Source of the DNA: an uncultured Roseicyclus sp.
GTDB lineage: Bacteria; Pseudomonadota; Alphaproteobacteria; Rhodobacterales; Rhodobacteraceae
DNA length: 64,000 nucleotides
Direction of reading: 5' to 3'
NCBI GenBank assembly: GCA_947500415.1
Contig: CANMRT010000001.1
Coordinates: forward strand, 1,636,073-1,700,072
The notes below the pieces were generated by a model, which made no database searches, was not told the DNA's origin, and saw only the letters and a list, made by a program, of their open reading frames with translations. Position numbers and translations under genes: made by a program. Position 1 is the first letter of the stretch. Each line of letters opens with the position of its first letter. This document shows, piece after piece, positions 35,427 to 44,031 of the stretch.

Positions 35427-38063
35427 TCAATCCGCGCCCCGCACTGGGATCGTGGCGTCTGGGGCGGGTGGCGCGATGCGTTGGATCAGGAAGATCGCAA
35501 CCGCCGTGCCGACGCCGATCAGGTCAGTGATCAGGCCGCCTTCGATCATCAGGAGGGCCGCGATGATCAGGGCCGCGCGCAGGAACCATGCGGGCCGTGT
35601 TCCCAGGAACCATCCTTGGATGCCTGAAGAAAGCAGGAAGATCCCGAAGATTGCCGTGATGCCTGCACGGACCAGATTGTACCAAGCCGGGGCTTCGTGG
35701 ATCATTTCGCCCGCCACTTCCACGATCGGGCCCTGCATCAGCAGGTTGCCGTTGTAGAAGAACATGAAGGGCACGATGAAGGCGGCGATGCCGATTTTGA
35801 AGGAGGCGACGGAGGTCTCCATCGGGTTGGCGCCGGATATGCCTGCGGCAGCGTAACTGGCCAGCGCCACGGGGGGCGTGATGGCCGAGACCACGGCGAA
35901 GTAGAAGACGAAGAAGTGGGCCGTGAGCGTCGGGATGCCGAGCTGGACGAGGCCCGGTGCCACGACTGAGGCGGCGACCGCGTAGGCGGCTGTTGTCGGC
36001 ATTCCCATGCCAAGCAGGATTGCGATGCACATGGCGAAGAAGAGGGCGAGCAACTGGCTAACGCCTGCAAGATCAAGCAGCACCGCCGAGAAGCGCGCGC
36101 CGACGCCGGTCAGGCTGATGACGCCCACGATGATACCCGCACAGGCGCAAACCGAAATGATCTGGATCGACATTGTACCAGCCAACTCGAAGGCCTTGAT
36201 GATGCTCTTCACGCCCATTCGGTAGGGCGTGAACCAGCTGACAACGGCGGCAGCGGCGGTGGCCAATGTGCCTGCTCGGATCACGGAATATCCCATGAAG
36301 AGCGCGGCAATCAGGATGATGATCGGCAGGAAAAGGAAGACGCGGCGCGCCATTTCACGGAGCTTTGGCAGCTCATCCTCCCGCATTCCGCGCATGCCAA
36401 GTTTGGCGGCCTCGAAATCGACCATGAAGTAAATGGACGCAAAGTAGAGGATGGCGGGAATGATCGCGGCAATGGCGATGTCTTGGTAGGGGATGCCGGT
36501 GATCTCGGCCATGATGAAGGCGCCTGCGCCCATGATCGGTGGCATGATCTGGCCGCCAGTGGAGGCGGCCGCCTCAATCGCGCCTGCGGTTTTCTTCTGG
36601 TATCCGACCTTCTTCATCAGCGGGATGGTGAGCGAGCCTGTGGCCACGACGTTGCCCGCAGATGTGCCGTTGATCATACCCATGAGGCCGGAGGCGAAGA
36701 TGGCGACCTTGGCGGGGCCACCGCGTGCGCGACCGGCGGCGGCGAAGGCGAAGTTCACGAAGTAATCGCCAACTTTCGAGGCCTGAAGGAAGGCCGCGAA
36801 GATGATGAAGAGGATGATGTAGGTGGAGGACACCGCCGTGGTTGGCCCAAGGATGCCGGCGTCGGTGTAGAGGAAGCCGAAGAAGCGTTGCCAGCTGTAG
36901 GCGCTCTCGATTGCGAGGATGCCGGGCAGAAGGTGCGCTGTGAAGGTGTAGACCAGGAAGATACCGGTGATGATGACCAGCGCCAGGCCCGCGACCCGGC
37001 GCGTGAGTTCCATGATCATCGCGGCGCCCGCAGTGGCAGCGAAGGCCACACCGATGGGCACGTTTGGCGTACCGACAGAGTTGCGCGCGGCGGTGTCGTA
37101 GATCGGGATCAGGTAGAAGGCGATCACGGCGGCACAAAGGCCCAGAACCAGATCGGAGGTGGCAATCTTGCCGCGCTCGCGCCGTTCAACCCAGCCAAGG
37201 ATCAGCGCGCCAAAGGTCGAGATCATCAAGGGCAGGCCAAAGTGCCAGATTTCGCGGGAATATATGCCCAGATAGGCCGTGTAGAGGTCGTTTGAGAACG
37301 CCTCACTTTCGGGCGGGGCGGAGACCCAGACGATGCGCCCGCCGATCTCGACGGCCGCGTCTGATTGGATCAGGCCGATGAAGCCCGTGACGGTATAGGC
37401 GGCGTAGAGGGCGGGCAGGGCCAGAAGGGCTGCGACAAGCGTGACCGCGCGGGTTTCGCGCACTGTGGCAGGGCCATGGGCGAAGGTGTGGGCGGAGAAG
37501 AGCGCAAAGCCCAAGGCCAAAGCGCCCGCGATGTGGATAATGCGGAAGTTCCACGTTTCAAGCGGGAACGTCGGCAGGAAAAACAGGCGGTCGGACCATG
37601 TGCGCTGGATGTCGCGTACGGAACGACTGGCCTCGGACGCAGCGTCATTCGCGACCTCGAGTGCCGCCAGGTTGGCGGCGATCTCATCGGCATTGTCCGC
37701 GGTCGCAGAGACTTCTTCCGCGAGGGCCAGAAGGCGGCGGTTGGATGTGCCCTCAAAGCTCTCTCCGGCGGGTCCGAGAGAGGTGAGGACGGTCTGGAAG
37801 GCCGTGTCGGCTTCGCGCTCGGCCAAGGTCGTCTGGATGCTGGCGGGTGTCGCAATGATGCCGCTGATCGACCAGCCGTTCAGGGCGGCCATGTGGAAGG
37901 CGGCGTAGAAGAACGCGAGCCCCGCCATGGTGATGAAGAGCCAGCCCGAAAACAGGCGGCGGTTGGTTTCGATGGGTTCCTCATCCACGCCTTCGGCCAA
38001 AACGGGGCCGTCGAGTTGATCGTCGGCTGCGGTGTTTGCGGTCTGGTCGGTCATGGGGGGCAT
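35427..38063 (-). CDS. TRAP transporter permease, fused small and large subunits (TAXI type)
   Basis: Inner-membrane TRAP permease of 878 residues that uses a sodium or proton gradient to import an organic acid delivered by a binding protein. The N-terminal part (residues 40-330) holds a hydrophobic region with a periplasmic insert, then a DctQ-like four-helix unit. The DctM-like core follows with the conserved GTSAGNVVATGSLTIPLMKKVGY and GGQIMPPIMGAGAFIMAEITGI regions, and YFAVVSAITPPVALASYAAAGISG near residue 735. Fused QM permeases go with TAXI-type receptors, and such a receptor gene lies 81 bp upstream on the same strand. The start could also be the Met three codons later. Confidence 0.93.
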   Translation of the reverse strand: MPPMTDQTANTAADDQLDGPVLAEGVDEEPIETNRRLFSGWLFITMAGLAFFYAAFHMAALNGWSISGIIATPASIQTTLAEREADTAFQTVLTSLGPAGESFEGTSNRRLLALAEEVSATADNADEIAANLAALEVANDAASEASRSVRDIQRTWSDRLFFLPTFPLETWNFRIIHIAGALALGFALFSAHTFAHGPATVRETRAVTLVAALLALPALYAAYTVTGFIGLIQSDAAVEIGGRIVWVSAPPESEAFSNDLYTAYLGIYSREIWHFGLPLMISTFGALILGWVERRERGKIATSDLVLGLCAAVIAFYLIPIYDTAARNSVGTPNVPIGVAFAATAGAAMIMELTRRVAGLALVIITGIFLVYTFTAHLLPGILAIESAYSWQRFFGFLYTDAGILGPTTAVSSTYIILFIIFAAFLQASKVGDYFVNFAFAAAGRARGGPAKVAIFASGLMGMINGTSAGNVVATGSLTIPLMKKVGYQKKTAGAIEAAASTGGQIMPPIMGAGAFIMAEITGIPYQDIAIAAIIPAILYFASIYFMVDFEAAKLGMRGMREDELPKLREMARRVFLFLPIIILIAALFMGYSVIRAGTLATAAAAVVSWFTPYRMGVKSIIKAFELAGTMSIQIISVCACAGIIVGVISLTGVGARFSAVLLDLAGVSQLLALFFAMCIAILLGMGMPTTAAYAVAASVVAPGLVQLGIPTLTAHFFVFYFAVVSAITPPVALASYAAAGISGANPMETSVASFKIGIAAFIVPFMFFYNGNLLMQGPIVEVAGEMIHEAPAWYNLVRAGITAIFGIFLLSSGIQGWFLGTRPAWFLRAALIIAALLMIEGGLITDLIGVGTAVAIFLIQRIAPPAPDATIPVRGAD

Positions 38064-38103
38064 CCATCAAGGAGAAGGGGCCATGCGAAACGGCATGGGA
38101 AAA

Positions 38104-38131
38104 GGGCGGGCCCGATGTGTCAGGCCCGCCC
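38104..38131 (-). terminator. Attenuator-like hairpin between TAXI receptor and permease
   Basis: GGGCGGGCC and GGCCCGCCC form a perfect 9-bp stem with a 10-nt loop. On the minus strand, the direction of transcription, CTTTTCCC follows. It lies 14 bp after the receptor stop and about 40 bp before the permease start. Confidence 0.7.
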
Positions 38132-38144
38132 AGAAATCAACGGC

Positions 38145-39137
38145 TTAGCCGCCGTGGATTTCGTCAGCAGAGATCTCTGCACCAGCGTTCTCTATGAACC
38201 ACTGGGCCGCGCCCGGGTGCCAGGCAAGAACGCCGTTCTTGTCCCAGTTCTCAGGCAGCGTGGAGCGTGCCGCACCGTGGATCGCCAGCATCCGGTCGTG
38301 GTCGGACATGATAACGTCAACCACAGCGTAGACGAAGCTGTCGGGCAGGTCGCAGTTGGCGATGGCGAAGTTCCACATGGACACGGAGTCCGCATCTTCG
38401 GTCAGCGTCTCATAGGTGCCGGCTGGGATGACGAAGGGCGACACGGGGAAGCTCTCCATGATCTGGGCCTGCTCTTCTTCGGTGAAGGCGATGAAGTTGA
38501 TGTCAGTCTGCACTTCAAGCTGGCTCACGGCAGGTGTAGGCACACCGGCTGCGAAGGCGATCACGTCCAGAAGGCCGTCCTGCACCTGACCACCAAGGTC
38601 GGTCCAGTTGCCGTTGCGACGCTCAAAGTTGATGCCGAGCTCTTCCATCATGCGCGGGAAGTAGGTGTCCGAGGTGGAGCCTGCAGGGCCGAAGCCGATG
38701 CGCGCGCCGTCCGGGATGTCGGAGATTGTCTCAATGCCCGAGGACTCAAGCACCGTGATCGCGAAAGGCGTCTGGTACATCGGGAACATCGCGCAGGCGC
38801 CAGTCATCTGGACGCCGGGGGCAACAGGGTTGGTGCCTTGCAGCGATTCCGCCGCCGGGCCCATCGTGGTCATGCCGAACTGTGCTTCGCCGGTGTGGAC
38901 CAACGCCATGTTCTGCATCGGACCGCCGGTGATCTCACCCGCGCCGGAAATGCCAAGCTCTTCCGCCACAAGGTTGGCCCAACCGGAGCCATAGGCGAAG
39001 TAGGTGCCGCCCTGGCCAGCCGTGCCAAGCGTGAAGCTTTCGGGCCAACCGGTGCGGTCGATGTGGCCGTCAGCGAACGCCGTGGTGGACACAAGGGCAG
39101 TCGAGAGCGCGAGTGCGCCCAGTTTCGTGAAAGTCAT
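38145..39137 (-). CDS. TAXI-family TRAP solute-binding protein
   Basis: Periplasmic substrate receptor of 330 residues from the ATG at 39137, which follows AGGGAGA. A signal peptide covers about residues 1-22 (ALSTALVSTTAFA). The mature protein opens with the TAXI-type LGTAGQGGTYFAYGSGWANLV, followed by MVHTGEAQFGM-like ALVHTGEAQFGMTTMGP and the hinge region RIGFGPAGSTSDTYFPRMM. TAXI receptors bind glutamate, 2-oxoglutarate and other organic acids in the few studied cases; the ligand here is unknown. It is first of a receptor-permease operon. A 225-bp upstream region contains a tandem repeat that may bind the nearby DctD-like regulator. Confidence 0.94.
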   Translation of the reverse strand: MTFTKLGALALSTALVSTTAFADGHIDRTGWPESFTLGTAGQGGTYFAYGSGWANLVAEELGISGAGEITGGPMQNMALVHTGEAQFGMTTMGPAAESLQGTNPVAPGVQMTGACAMFPMYQTPFAITVLESSGIETISDIPDGARIGFGPAGSTSDTYFPRMMEELGINFERRNGNWTDLGGQVQDGLLDVIAFAAGVPTPAVSQLEVQTDINFIAFTEEEQAQIMESFPVSPFVIPAGTYETLTEDADSVSMWNFAIANCDLPDSFVYAVVDVIMSDHDRMLAIHGAARSTLPENWDKNGVLAWHPGAAQWFIENAGAEISADEIHGG

Positions 39138-39263
39138 TGAAGTCTCCCTAGGTAACGCGCGCCGGCTCCCCACCGGGCGCTTGCGGCGTTCATGCGGGGC
39201 GGTTGTTGGGAGCTACAACAGGTGCGTCCCGGTGTTTGCGCTAACAGTTTTGGGGATTGGGGC

Positions 39264-39317
39264 GGAATGGGTGGAATTCGACACAAATGCGGTGTGGCGT
39301 GGGTGGAAGGTGACACA
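39264..39317 (-). promoter_or_regulatory. Tandem 22-bp direct repeats with 32-bp period, candidate operator
   Basis: On the minus strand the sequence TGTGTCNNNTTCCACCCANNCC occurs twice, at 39296-39317 and 39264-39285. The start-to-start distance is 32 bp, about three helical turns. It is 127 bp upstream of the receptor start codon and directly after the dctD 3' end, so it is placed as an upstream activating site. No sigma-54 promoter is obvious between it and the gene. Confidence 0.5.
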
Positions 39318-39362
39318 TCGGTGCGGATTATGGTTTGCTTAGGTGAGTCTGGAACCAGAAGT

Positions 39363-40685
39363 TCAACGGTAGTCCAAACGCTCCAACCCGTGCTTTTGCA
39401 TCTTCTCGTAGAGCGCCTTGCGGCTGATACCGAGCGCCTCGTAGGTGGCCTTGAGGGAGCCGCTGTGGGCGCTGAGGGCAGCGGCAATCAGGTCACGCTC
39501 ATGGGCGGCCATCTGATCGGCAAGCTTGCCTGTCGCAGTAGGGGAGGTATCGGCGCCTAGCCCTAGGATAGCGCGTTCGGCCTCGTTACGAAGCTCTCGC
39601 ACGTTGCCGGGCCAGGCACGGGCGGCCAGATCAGCAAGTGCTTCGGGCGACACAACCGGGACAGGTCGGCCATGGCGGGCGGAGGCTTGGCTGAGCAGGA
39701 TTTGGTAGAGGCCCGGAATATCCTCTCGCCGCTCTGCGAGCGTTGGCATTCGCAGGGTCACGATGTTGAGGCGATAGAAAAGGTCGTCCCGGAAGGTGCC
39801 TGCCGAAACCGCTTCGGACAGCACGTTCTTGGAGGCAGCGATGACGCGCAGGTCGAGTGATACGGGCTCATTCGAGCCGAGTGGTGTGATGGCGCGGTCC
39901 TGCAGGGCCGTCAGCAATTTACCTTGGACGGGCAGGGGCAGGCTGTCGATCTGATCAAGAAACAGCGTGCCGCCGCGGGCGTGTTCGAACTTGCCGTAGC
40001 GCTCACGCGTGGCACCGGGGAAGGCCCCGGGCGCGTGGCCGAACAGCTCGCTGTCGATGATGGCTTCGGGCAAGGCGGCGCAATTGATGGCCACGAACGG
40101 CCGCGCCGCGCGGGACGAGGCGGCATGGAGCGCGCGCGCTGCGATCTCCTTACCTGTTCCAGTCGCCCCTTCGATTAGAGCGTCGGTGTCCGAATCCGCC
40201 ACGGCACGCAGGCGGGTGCGAAGCTCAGTCATCACCGAGGAACGCCCGTTGAGACGGCTGGTGATCGGGTCGTTTGCAGGGGCCTCGGCGCGCAGGGCGC
40301 GGATTTCCATGGTCAGAGCCCGCTTTTCGAGAGCACGTCGCATGATGTCGACCAGACGCGCAGGATCGTAGGGCTTTTCGATGAAGTCGTAGGCCCCCGT
40401 CTGAAGGGAGGATACAGCCAGTTCCACGTCCCCGTGGCCGGTAACCAGGATCACGGGGAGGTCCGGGTCGATCTCCAGTGCCGCCTTCATGAGCGCCGTG
40501 CCGTCCATCCCGGGCATGCGGATGTCAGTCACAAGTATCCCGGGGAATGTGTCCGAGATCTGATCGAGTGCATCCTGCGCGGTCTCACACAGCGTTGCCG
40601 GTATGTCGGCCAGCGCAAGCGTTTGACCGGCGGCGAGGCGCAGGTCTTCTTCGTCATCGACGAACAGAACGGGGGCAGTGATCAT
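39363..40685 (-). CDS. dctD: DctD-like response regulator with altered sigma-54 contact loop
   Basis: Response regulator of 440 residues. The receiver domain has D10-D11, the phosphorylated D54 (VTDIRMPGMDG) and K104. The AAA+ domain has Walker A GATGTGKE (K179). The loop that contacts sigma-54, normally GAFTGA, is G220-AFPG-A225, and the Walker B string is LFLDQID instead of LFLDEI (Q245 for the catalytic glutamate). A Fis-type helix-turn-helix ends the protein (AHSGSLKATYEALGISRKALYEK). The gene overlaps dctB by 4 bp (ATGA), so sensor and regulator are made together. The adjacent target is probably the TAXI-TRAP operon. The two motif changes make sigma-54 activation doubtful. Confidence 0.9.
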   Translation of the reverse strand: MITAPVLFVDDEEDLRLAAGQTLALADIPATLCETAQDALDQISDTFPGILVTDIRMPGMDGTALMKAALEIDPDLPVILVTGHGDVELAVSSLQTGAYDFIEKPYDPARLVDIMRRALEKRALTMEIRALRAEAPANDPITSRLNGRSSVMTELRTRLRAVADSDTDALIEGATGTGKEIAARALHAASSRAARPFVAINCAALPEAIIDSELFGHAPGAFPGATRERYGKFEHARGGTLFLDQIDSLPLPVQGKLLTALQDRAITPLGSNEPVSLDLRVIAASKNVLSEAVSAGTFRDDLFYRLNIVTLRMPTLAERREDIPGLYQILLSQASARHGRPVPVVSPEALADLAARAWPGNVRELRNEAERAILGLGADTSPTATGKLADQMAAHERDLIAAALSAHSGSLKATYEALGISRKALYEKMQKHGLERLDYR

Positions 40686-42538
40686 TGCGCCGCGACCTCT
40701 GTGGGGGCGGGCGTCGCAGGCTCTAGCGTGATGCGGAACACCGCGCCGCCTTCGGGATGGTTGGACGCCGACAGCTGCCCGCCGAAATCGCGCACGATGT
40801 TGTAGGAGATAGACAGCCCAAGACCGAGGCCTTGTCCGGGGTCTTTGGTCGTGAAGAAGGGATCGAACGCTTGATCAAGGGCCGCGTCAGATAAGCCCGG
40901 CCCCACATCGCGCACGGCGATTTCCGGAGCATCGCCCCCCTTCAAGTTGATTTCGATGCGGGCGGCCTCATGTCGTTCCATCGCGTCCAGGGCATTGCCC
41001 AGAAGGTTCACAACCACCTGTTGCAGGCGCACTGGTCCGCCGCGCGCCCAGACCTCTTCAACGGGACTGTCAAACGTTACTTCGACCTGTTTCAAACGTG
41101 GCTGCATCAGGTCCAATGCGTCCGAGATCACAGATTTCAGCGGCACAGGCCCGGTCTTGTCCTGTGGTCGGCGCGCGAAATTGCGCAGGTGTTTGGAGAT
41201 GCTGGCCATGCGATCCGCAAGTCCCGAGATTCGCGTTATATTGGCACGCGCCTCTTCCGGGTTATTGCGATCGAGGAAAGTACCCGCGTTTTCGGCGTAG
41301 GATTTCACGGCGGCCAGCGGTTGGTTGAATTCATGGCTGAGGGCTGCCGACATAGAGCCAAGGGCTGCGAGTTTGCCCGCTTGAACCAGTTCTTTCTGCG
41401 TGGTGCGCAGGCGTTCTTCTGTGGCGCGACGCTCCTCCACCTCGGATTTCAGCGCGGCTGTTCGCTCCGTCACACGTGCTTCCAGAAGCGCTGCCAACGA
41501 TTGCTCAGCAGCCAACCGTTCGATCAATCGCGCGCGTCGCCCGAGGATGGCGGCAACAACCAAACCCGCCATGACCACCACAAGTGACAACAAAAGGGCC
41601 GTGGTCCAGGCCTGCTGCGTGGAGGGGCCGGTGGGCGTGAGGATCGACACGCGCCACCCCGCAGCGGCGATCAGCGCGGTCTGGCTAACGAAACTTTCGC
41701 CGCCAACATCCGCTAGGTCGAGGCCGAAGCCGAGATCCGGATCGAGCACCTCGTTACGCATCGACAAGGGCCGCAGGCGGTCAGTCGGATATTGCCGGGT
41801 GGTGGCAATCTGCTCCAACGCGGCTTCGGGAAGGGGGGCCACAGTGCGGAAATGCCAATCGGCGCGGTCGGACAGGAACACCACATTGTTGACGTCCGTC
41901 ACCATGATGTTGGCGACACTTTCGGCCCAAGCCTCCTCAAACCCATCAAGGTTCAGCTTTACGGCCACGACACCTACGATCTGCGTGTTGTCGATCACCG
42001 GGGCCGCAAAGAAATAACCCCGCTGGCCGGATGTCGTGCCAAGAGCGTGGAACCTGCCCAGACCCGCGCCGAGCGCGTCGGTGAAATACGGGCGGAAGTC
42101 GAACACGCGCCCCATGAAGGACGTGTCGGAGCGGTAGTTGGAGGAGGCCACTGTGCGGCCATCGACGTCCATCACGTAAATGTCCGAGACTTCCAACGAC
42201 AGCGCCGCTTGACGCAGCATTTCATTGGTAAAGGGGACGAGCCCATCATTTTCCGGATCAGCCAGCAGTTGATGCAGGATCGGGCGTTCGGCGATAAGCG
42301 CGGGCAGCGCCTCGGTCCGTTCCAACGCGCCGCGCAGGACCTGCGTGGCCAGGCGAAGGGTCGCGGCGTCTTCCGCACCAGCCTGCCGCAGATAGAGTCG
42401 TTCGATCCTTGGGACGGACGCCAGAATTCCTACAAGTGTTACGGCGACGACCAGCACCACAACCCAAATGGCCCGGCGGGGCCGTGTGGCCCGGGTGCGC
42501 AGCGGCGAAAGCCCGTCTGATAATCGTGTATCAGTCAC
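40682..42538 (-). CDS. dctB: DctB-like sensor histidine kinase
   Basis: Membrane sensor kinase of 618 residues. Membrane helices lie at about 24-42 and 312-333. Between them is a periplasmic double-Cache (PDC) ligand domain of about 265 residues, as in rhizobial DctB, which senses C4-dicarboxylates. A coiled coil (about 340-385) leads to the dimerisation domain with the phosphorylated H402 (ALSHEFNQPLAAVK), then the ATP-binding domain with the N box (VVNLLGNALDAM), DVGPGLSD and GQGLGLGLSI. All catalytic parts are intact. It is first in the dctBD operon and divergent from an exported protein (gap 156 bp). The ligand may differ from succinate, because the neighbouring transporter is TAXI-type and not dctPQM. 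Confidence 0.93.
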   Translation of the reverse strand: MTDTRLSDGLSPLRTRATRPRRAIWVVVLVVAVTLVGILASVPRIERLYLRQAGAEDAATLRLATQVLRGALERTEALPALIAERPILHQLLADPENDGLVPFTNEMLRQAALSLEVSDIYVMDVDGRTVASSNYRSDTSFMGRVFDFRPYFTDALGAGLGRFHALGTTSGQRGYFFAAPVIDNTQIVGVVAVKLNLDGFEEAWAESVANIMVTDVNNVVFLSDRADWHFRTVAPLPEAALEQIATTRQYPTDRLRPLSMRNEVLDPDLGFGLDLADVGGESFVSQTALIAAAGWRVSILTPTGPSTQQAWTTALLLSLVVVMAGLVVAAILGRRARLIERLAAEQSLAALLEARVTERTAALKSEVEERRATEERLRTTQKELVQAGKLAALGSMSAALSHEFNQPLAAVKSYAENAGTFLDRNNPEEARANITRISGLADRMASISKHLRNFARRPQDKTGPVPLKSVISDALDLMQPRLKQVEVTFDSPVEEVWARGGPVRLQQVVVNLLGNALDAMERHEAARIEINLKGGDAPEIAVRDVGPGLSDAALDQAFDPFFTTKDPGQGLGLGLSISYNIVRDFGGQLSASNHPEGGAVFRITLEPATPAPTEVAAQ

Positions 42539-42694
42539 GCCCTAGGTTATGACAGGGCCTTTGCAAGTCAGTAAATCCGGAAAATTCCCCGGATGGTTTT
42601 TACCGCCATTCCACTGGAACGTTGCGGCAGGGCATGCATAAATATGGGCTGAGCCGGAGCGCGACAGGACGCCCGGACTATTGGAGGAATATTC

Positions 42695-43975
42695 ATGAAG
42701 TTTACGCTTTCTGCCCTAGCGACCACGGCCACTCTGGCCCTGACGGCGGGTGCGGCGCAGGCACAGGCTGTGTCTTGCGGCGGCATCGGTGACGTCGGCC
42801 AGTGGATCGGCGGAAACCCAACGACGTCCGATATTTCCACGTCTGAAGGCCCGTTGACGCTGACCAATCAGCCGATCCCGCTGGATGGCAACGTCGTCTC
42901 TTTGTTCACGCTTAGCGCCGATGGGGATGTTCGGATCGAGGCGCAGCCCGTCGGCAACGGCGATAGCGTGATCGAGCTTTATGACGAAAGCGGCACGCTG
43001 GTCATCACCGACGATGACAGTGGTGGCGGTTGGGCCTCACGCGCGGAAACGCAGCTTGCGGCGGGCAACTACTGCATGCTGACGCGCGGTTTTGCGGGTG
43101 GCGGGCTGAGCTCTGACATCCGTGTGGGCCGTCTTGAGCATGAGACGATCACCACCGGCCTGACAGGTGGCTTCTTCGGTGGCGGCGGAGGGTCGCTGTT
43201 TGTGGGCGTTGATCCCTGCACGAACGAGACGGCAGCCGCGCCGCTTGGCTCTGGTCCCCTGGACGATCTTCTTGCCAATGGCGGTGCCACGGCGGTGAAT
43301 ACGATCACCGGCACGCCATACTACCGGTTCACTTTGAACAGCCCGCAGACGATTTCGGTCCGTGCCGACAACCCCAATGCCGATCCCTACATCTATTTCT
43401 TTGACGGCAATGGCGAACTGCTGGCCGAGAATGACGACTCGCAGGTTGGCGGTAGCTACTCTCTCAACAGCCGGATCGATTTCACGTCGCCCCTGCAGCC
43501 CGGCACCTATTGCATCGGGATGCGCGCCCTGTCGAACCCGGATCTGCCGGTGACAGTGTCCGTCGTTGCCTACAGCCAGGCTGATGCGTTGGCTGAGCTT
43601 TATGCGACTGGGGAAGCTGCCCCGCCAATGGACGGCTCCTACCCGATCGTCGATATGGGCGTTTTGCCGGGCCGTTCGGTGCGTGACGCACAGATCTCGG
43701 GCACCATGGCCACTTGGTTCTCAATGGAGGTGCCGGAGGCTGGTGCGCTTGTCATCAACGCGGTCGAAGTCACGGATAGTGACCCGCTCATCATTCTTTA
43801 CAACGATCTGGGCCAGGAAATCGCGTACAACGACGATGCCAACGGCACTCTGAATTCGGAACTTGTGGCCCGCGTCGCGGCTGGCCGCTACCTGCTGGCT
43901 GTGCGTCAGTATTCCGACAACTATCAGGGCATCATCCGGATCGCGACCGAACGCTACGTTCCCGCGCCGAACTGA
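42695..43975 (+). CDS. Exported protein with three PPC-like beta-sandwich domains
   Basis: Protein of 426 residues with a signal peptide (about 1-25, ending AGAAQAQA). Three similar segments follow. Each has an aromatic strand, then an acidic turn resembling PPC/DVUA0089-type domains: YDESGTLVITDDDSGGG near residue 100, FDGNGELLAENDDSQVGG near 235 and YNDLGQEIAYNDDANG near 370. The acidic turns suggest calcium binding. PPC domains usually sit beside secreted peptidases, but no catalytic domain is present. A Gly-rich linker (GGFFGGGGGSLFVG) separates the first two. A ribosome-binding site GGAGG lies 9 bp before the ATG. Its role is unknown; it ends at a strong terminator. Confidence 0.82.
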   Translation: MKFTLSALATTATLALTAGAAQAQAVSCGGIGDVGQWIGGNPTTSDISTSEGPLTLTNQPIPLDGNVVSLFTLSADGDVRIEAQPVGNGDSVIELYDESGTLVITDDDSGGGWASRAETQLAAGNYCMLTRGFAGGGLSSDIRVGRLEHETITTGLTGGFFGGGGGSLFVGVDPCTNETAAAPLGSGPLDDLLANGGATAVNTITGTPYYRFTLNSPQTISVRADNPNADPYIYFFDGNGELLAENDDSQVGGSYSLNSRIDFTSPLQPGTYCIGMRALSNPDLPVTVSVVAYSQADALAELYATGEAAPPMDGSYPIVDMGVLPGRSVRDAQISGTMATWFSMEVPEAGALVINAVEVTDSDPLIILYNDLGQEIAYNDDANGTLNSELVARVAAGRYLLAVRQYSDNYQGIIRIATERYVPAPN

Positions 43976-43990
43976 TGTGATCTGAATGCG

Positions 43991-44021
43991 AAGGCCGCCC
44001 GGATCAAGTCTGGGCGGCCTT
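43991..44021. terminator. Strong terminator between the PPC protein and tpiA
   Basis: AAGGCCGCCC pairs with GGGCGGCCTT (10 bp) around an 11-nt loop, followed by TTTTC on the plus strand. Being between convergent genes with an A-run on the other side, it can also end tpiA. Confidence 0.9.
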
Positions 44022-44031
44022 TTTCATGGGC

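Noticed and set aside
37365..39140. Rightward frame of 591 codons across the TRAP permease and receptor
   Set aside because: Antisense to two well-defined genes; Gly/Arg/His-rich composition of a shadow frame, no family features.
39138..39263. Sigma-54 promoter upstream of the TAXI receptor
   Set aside because: No GG-N10-GC pair in a fitting context was found by eye; a weak site cannot be excluded.
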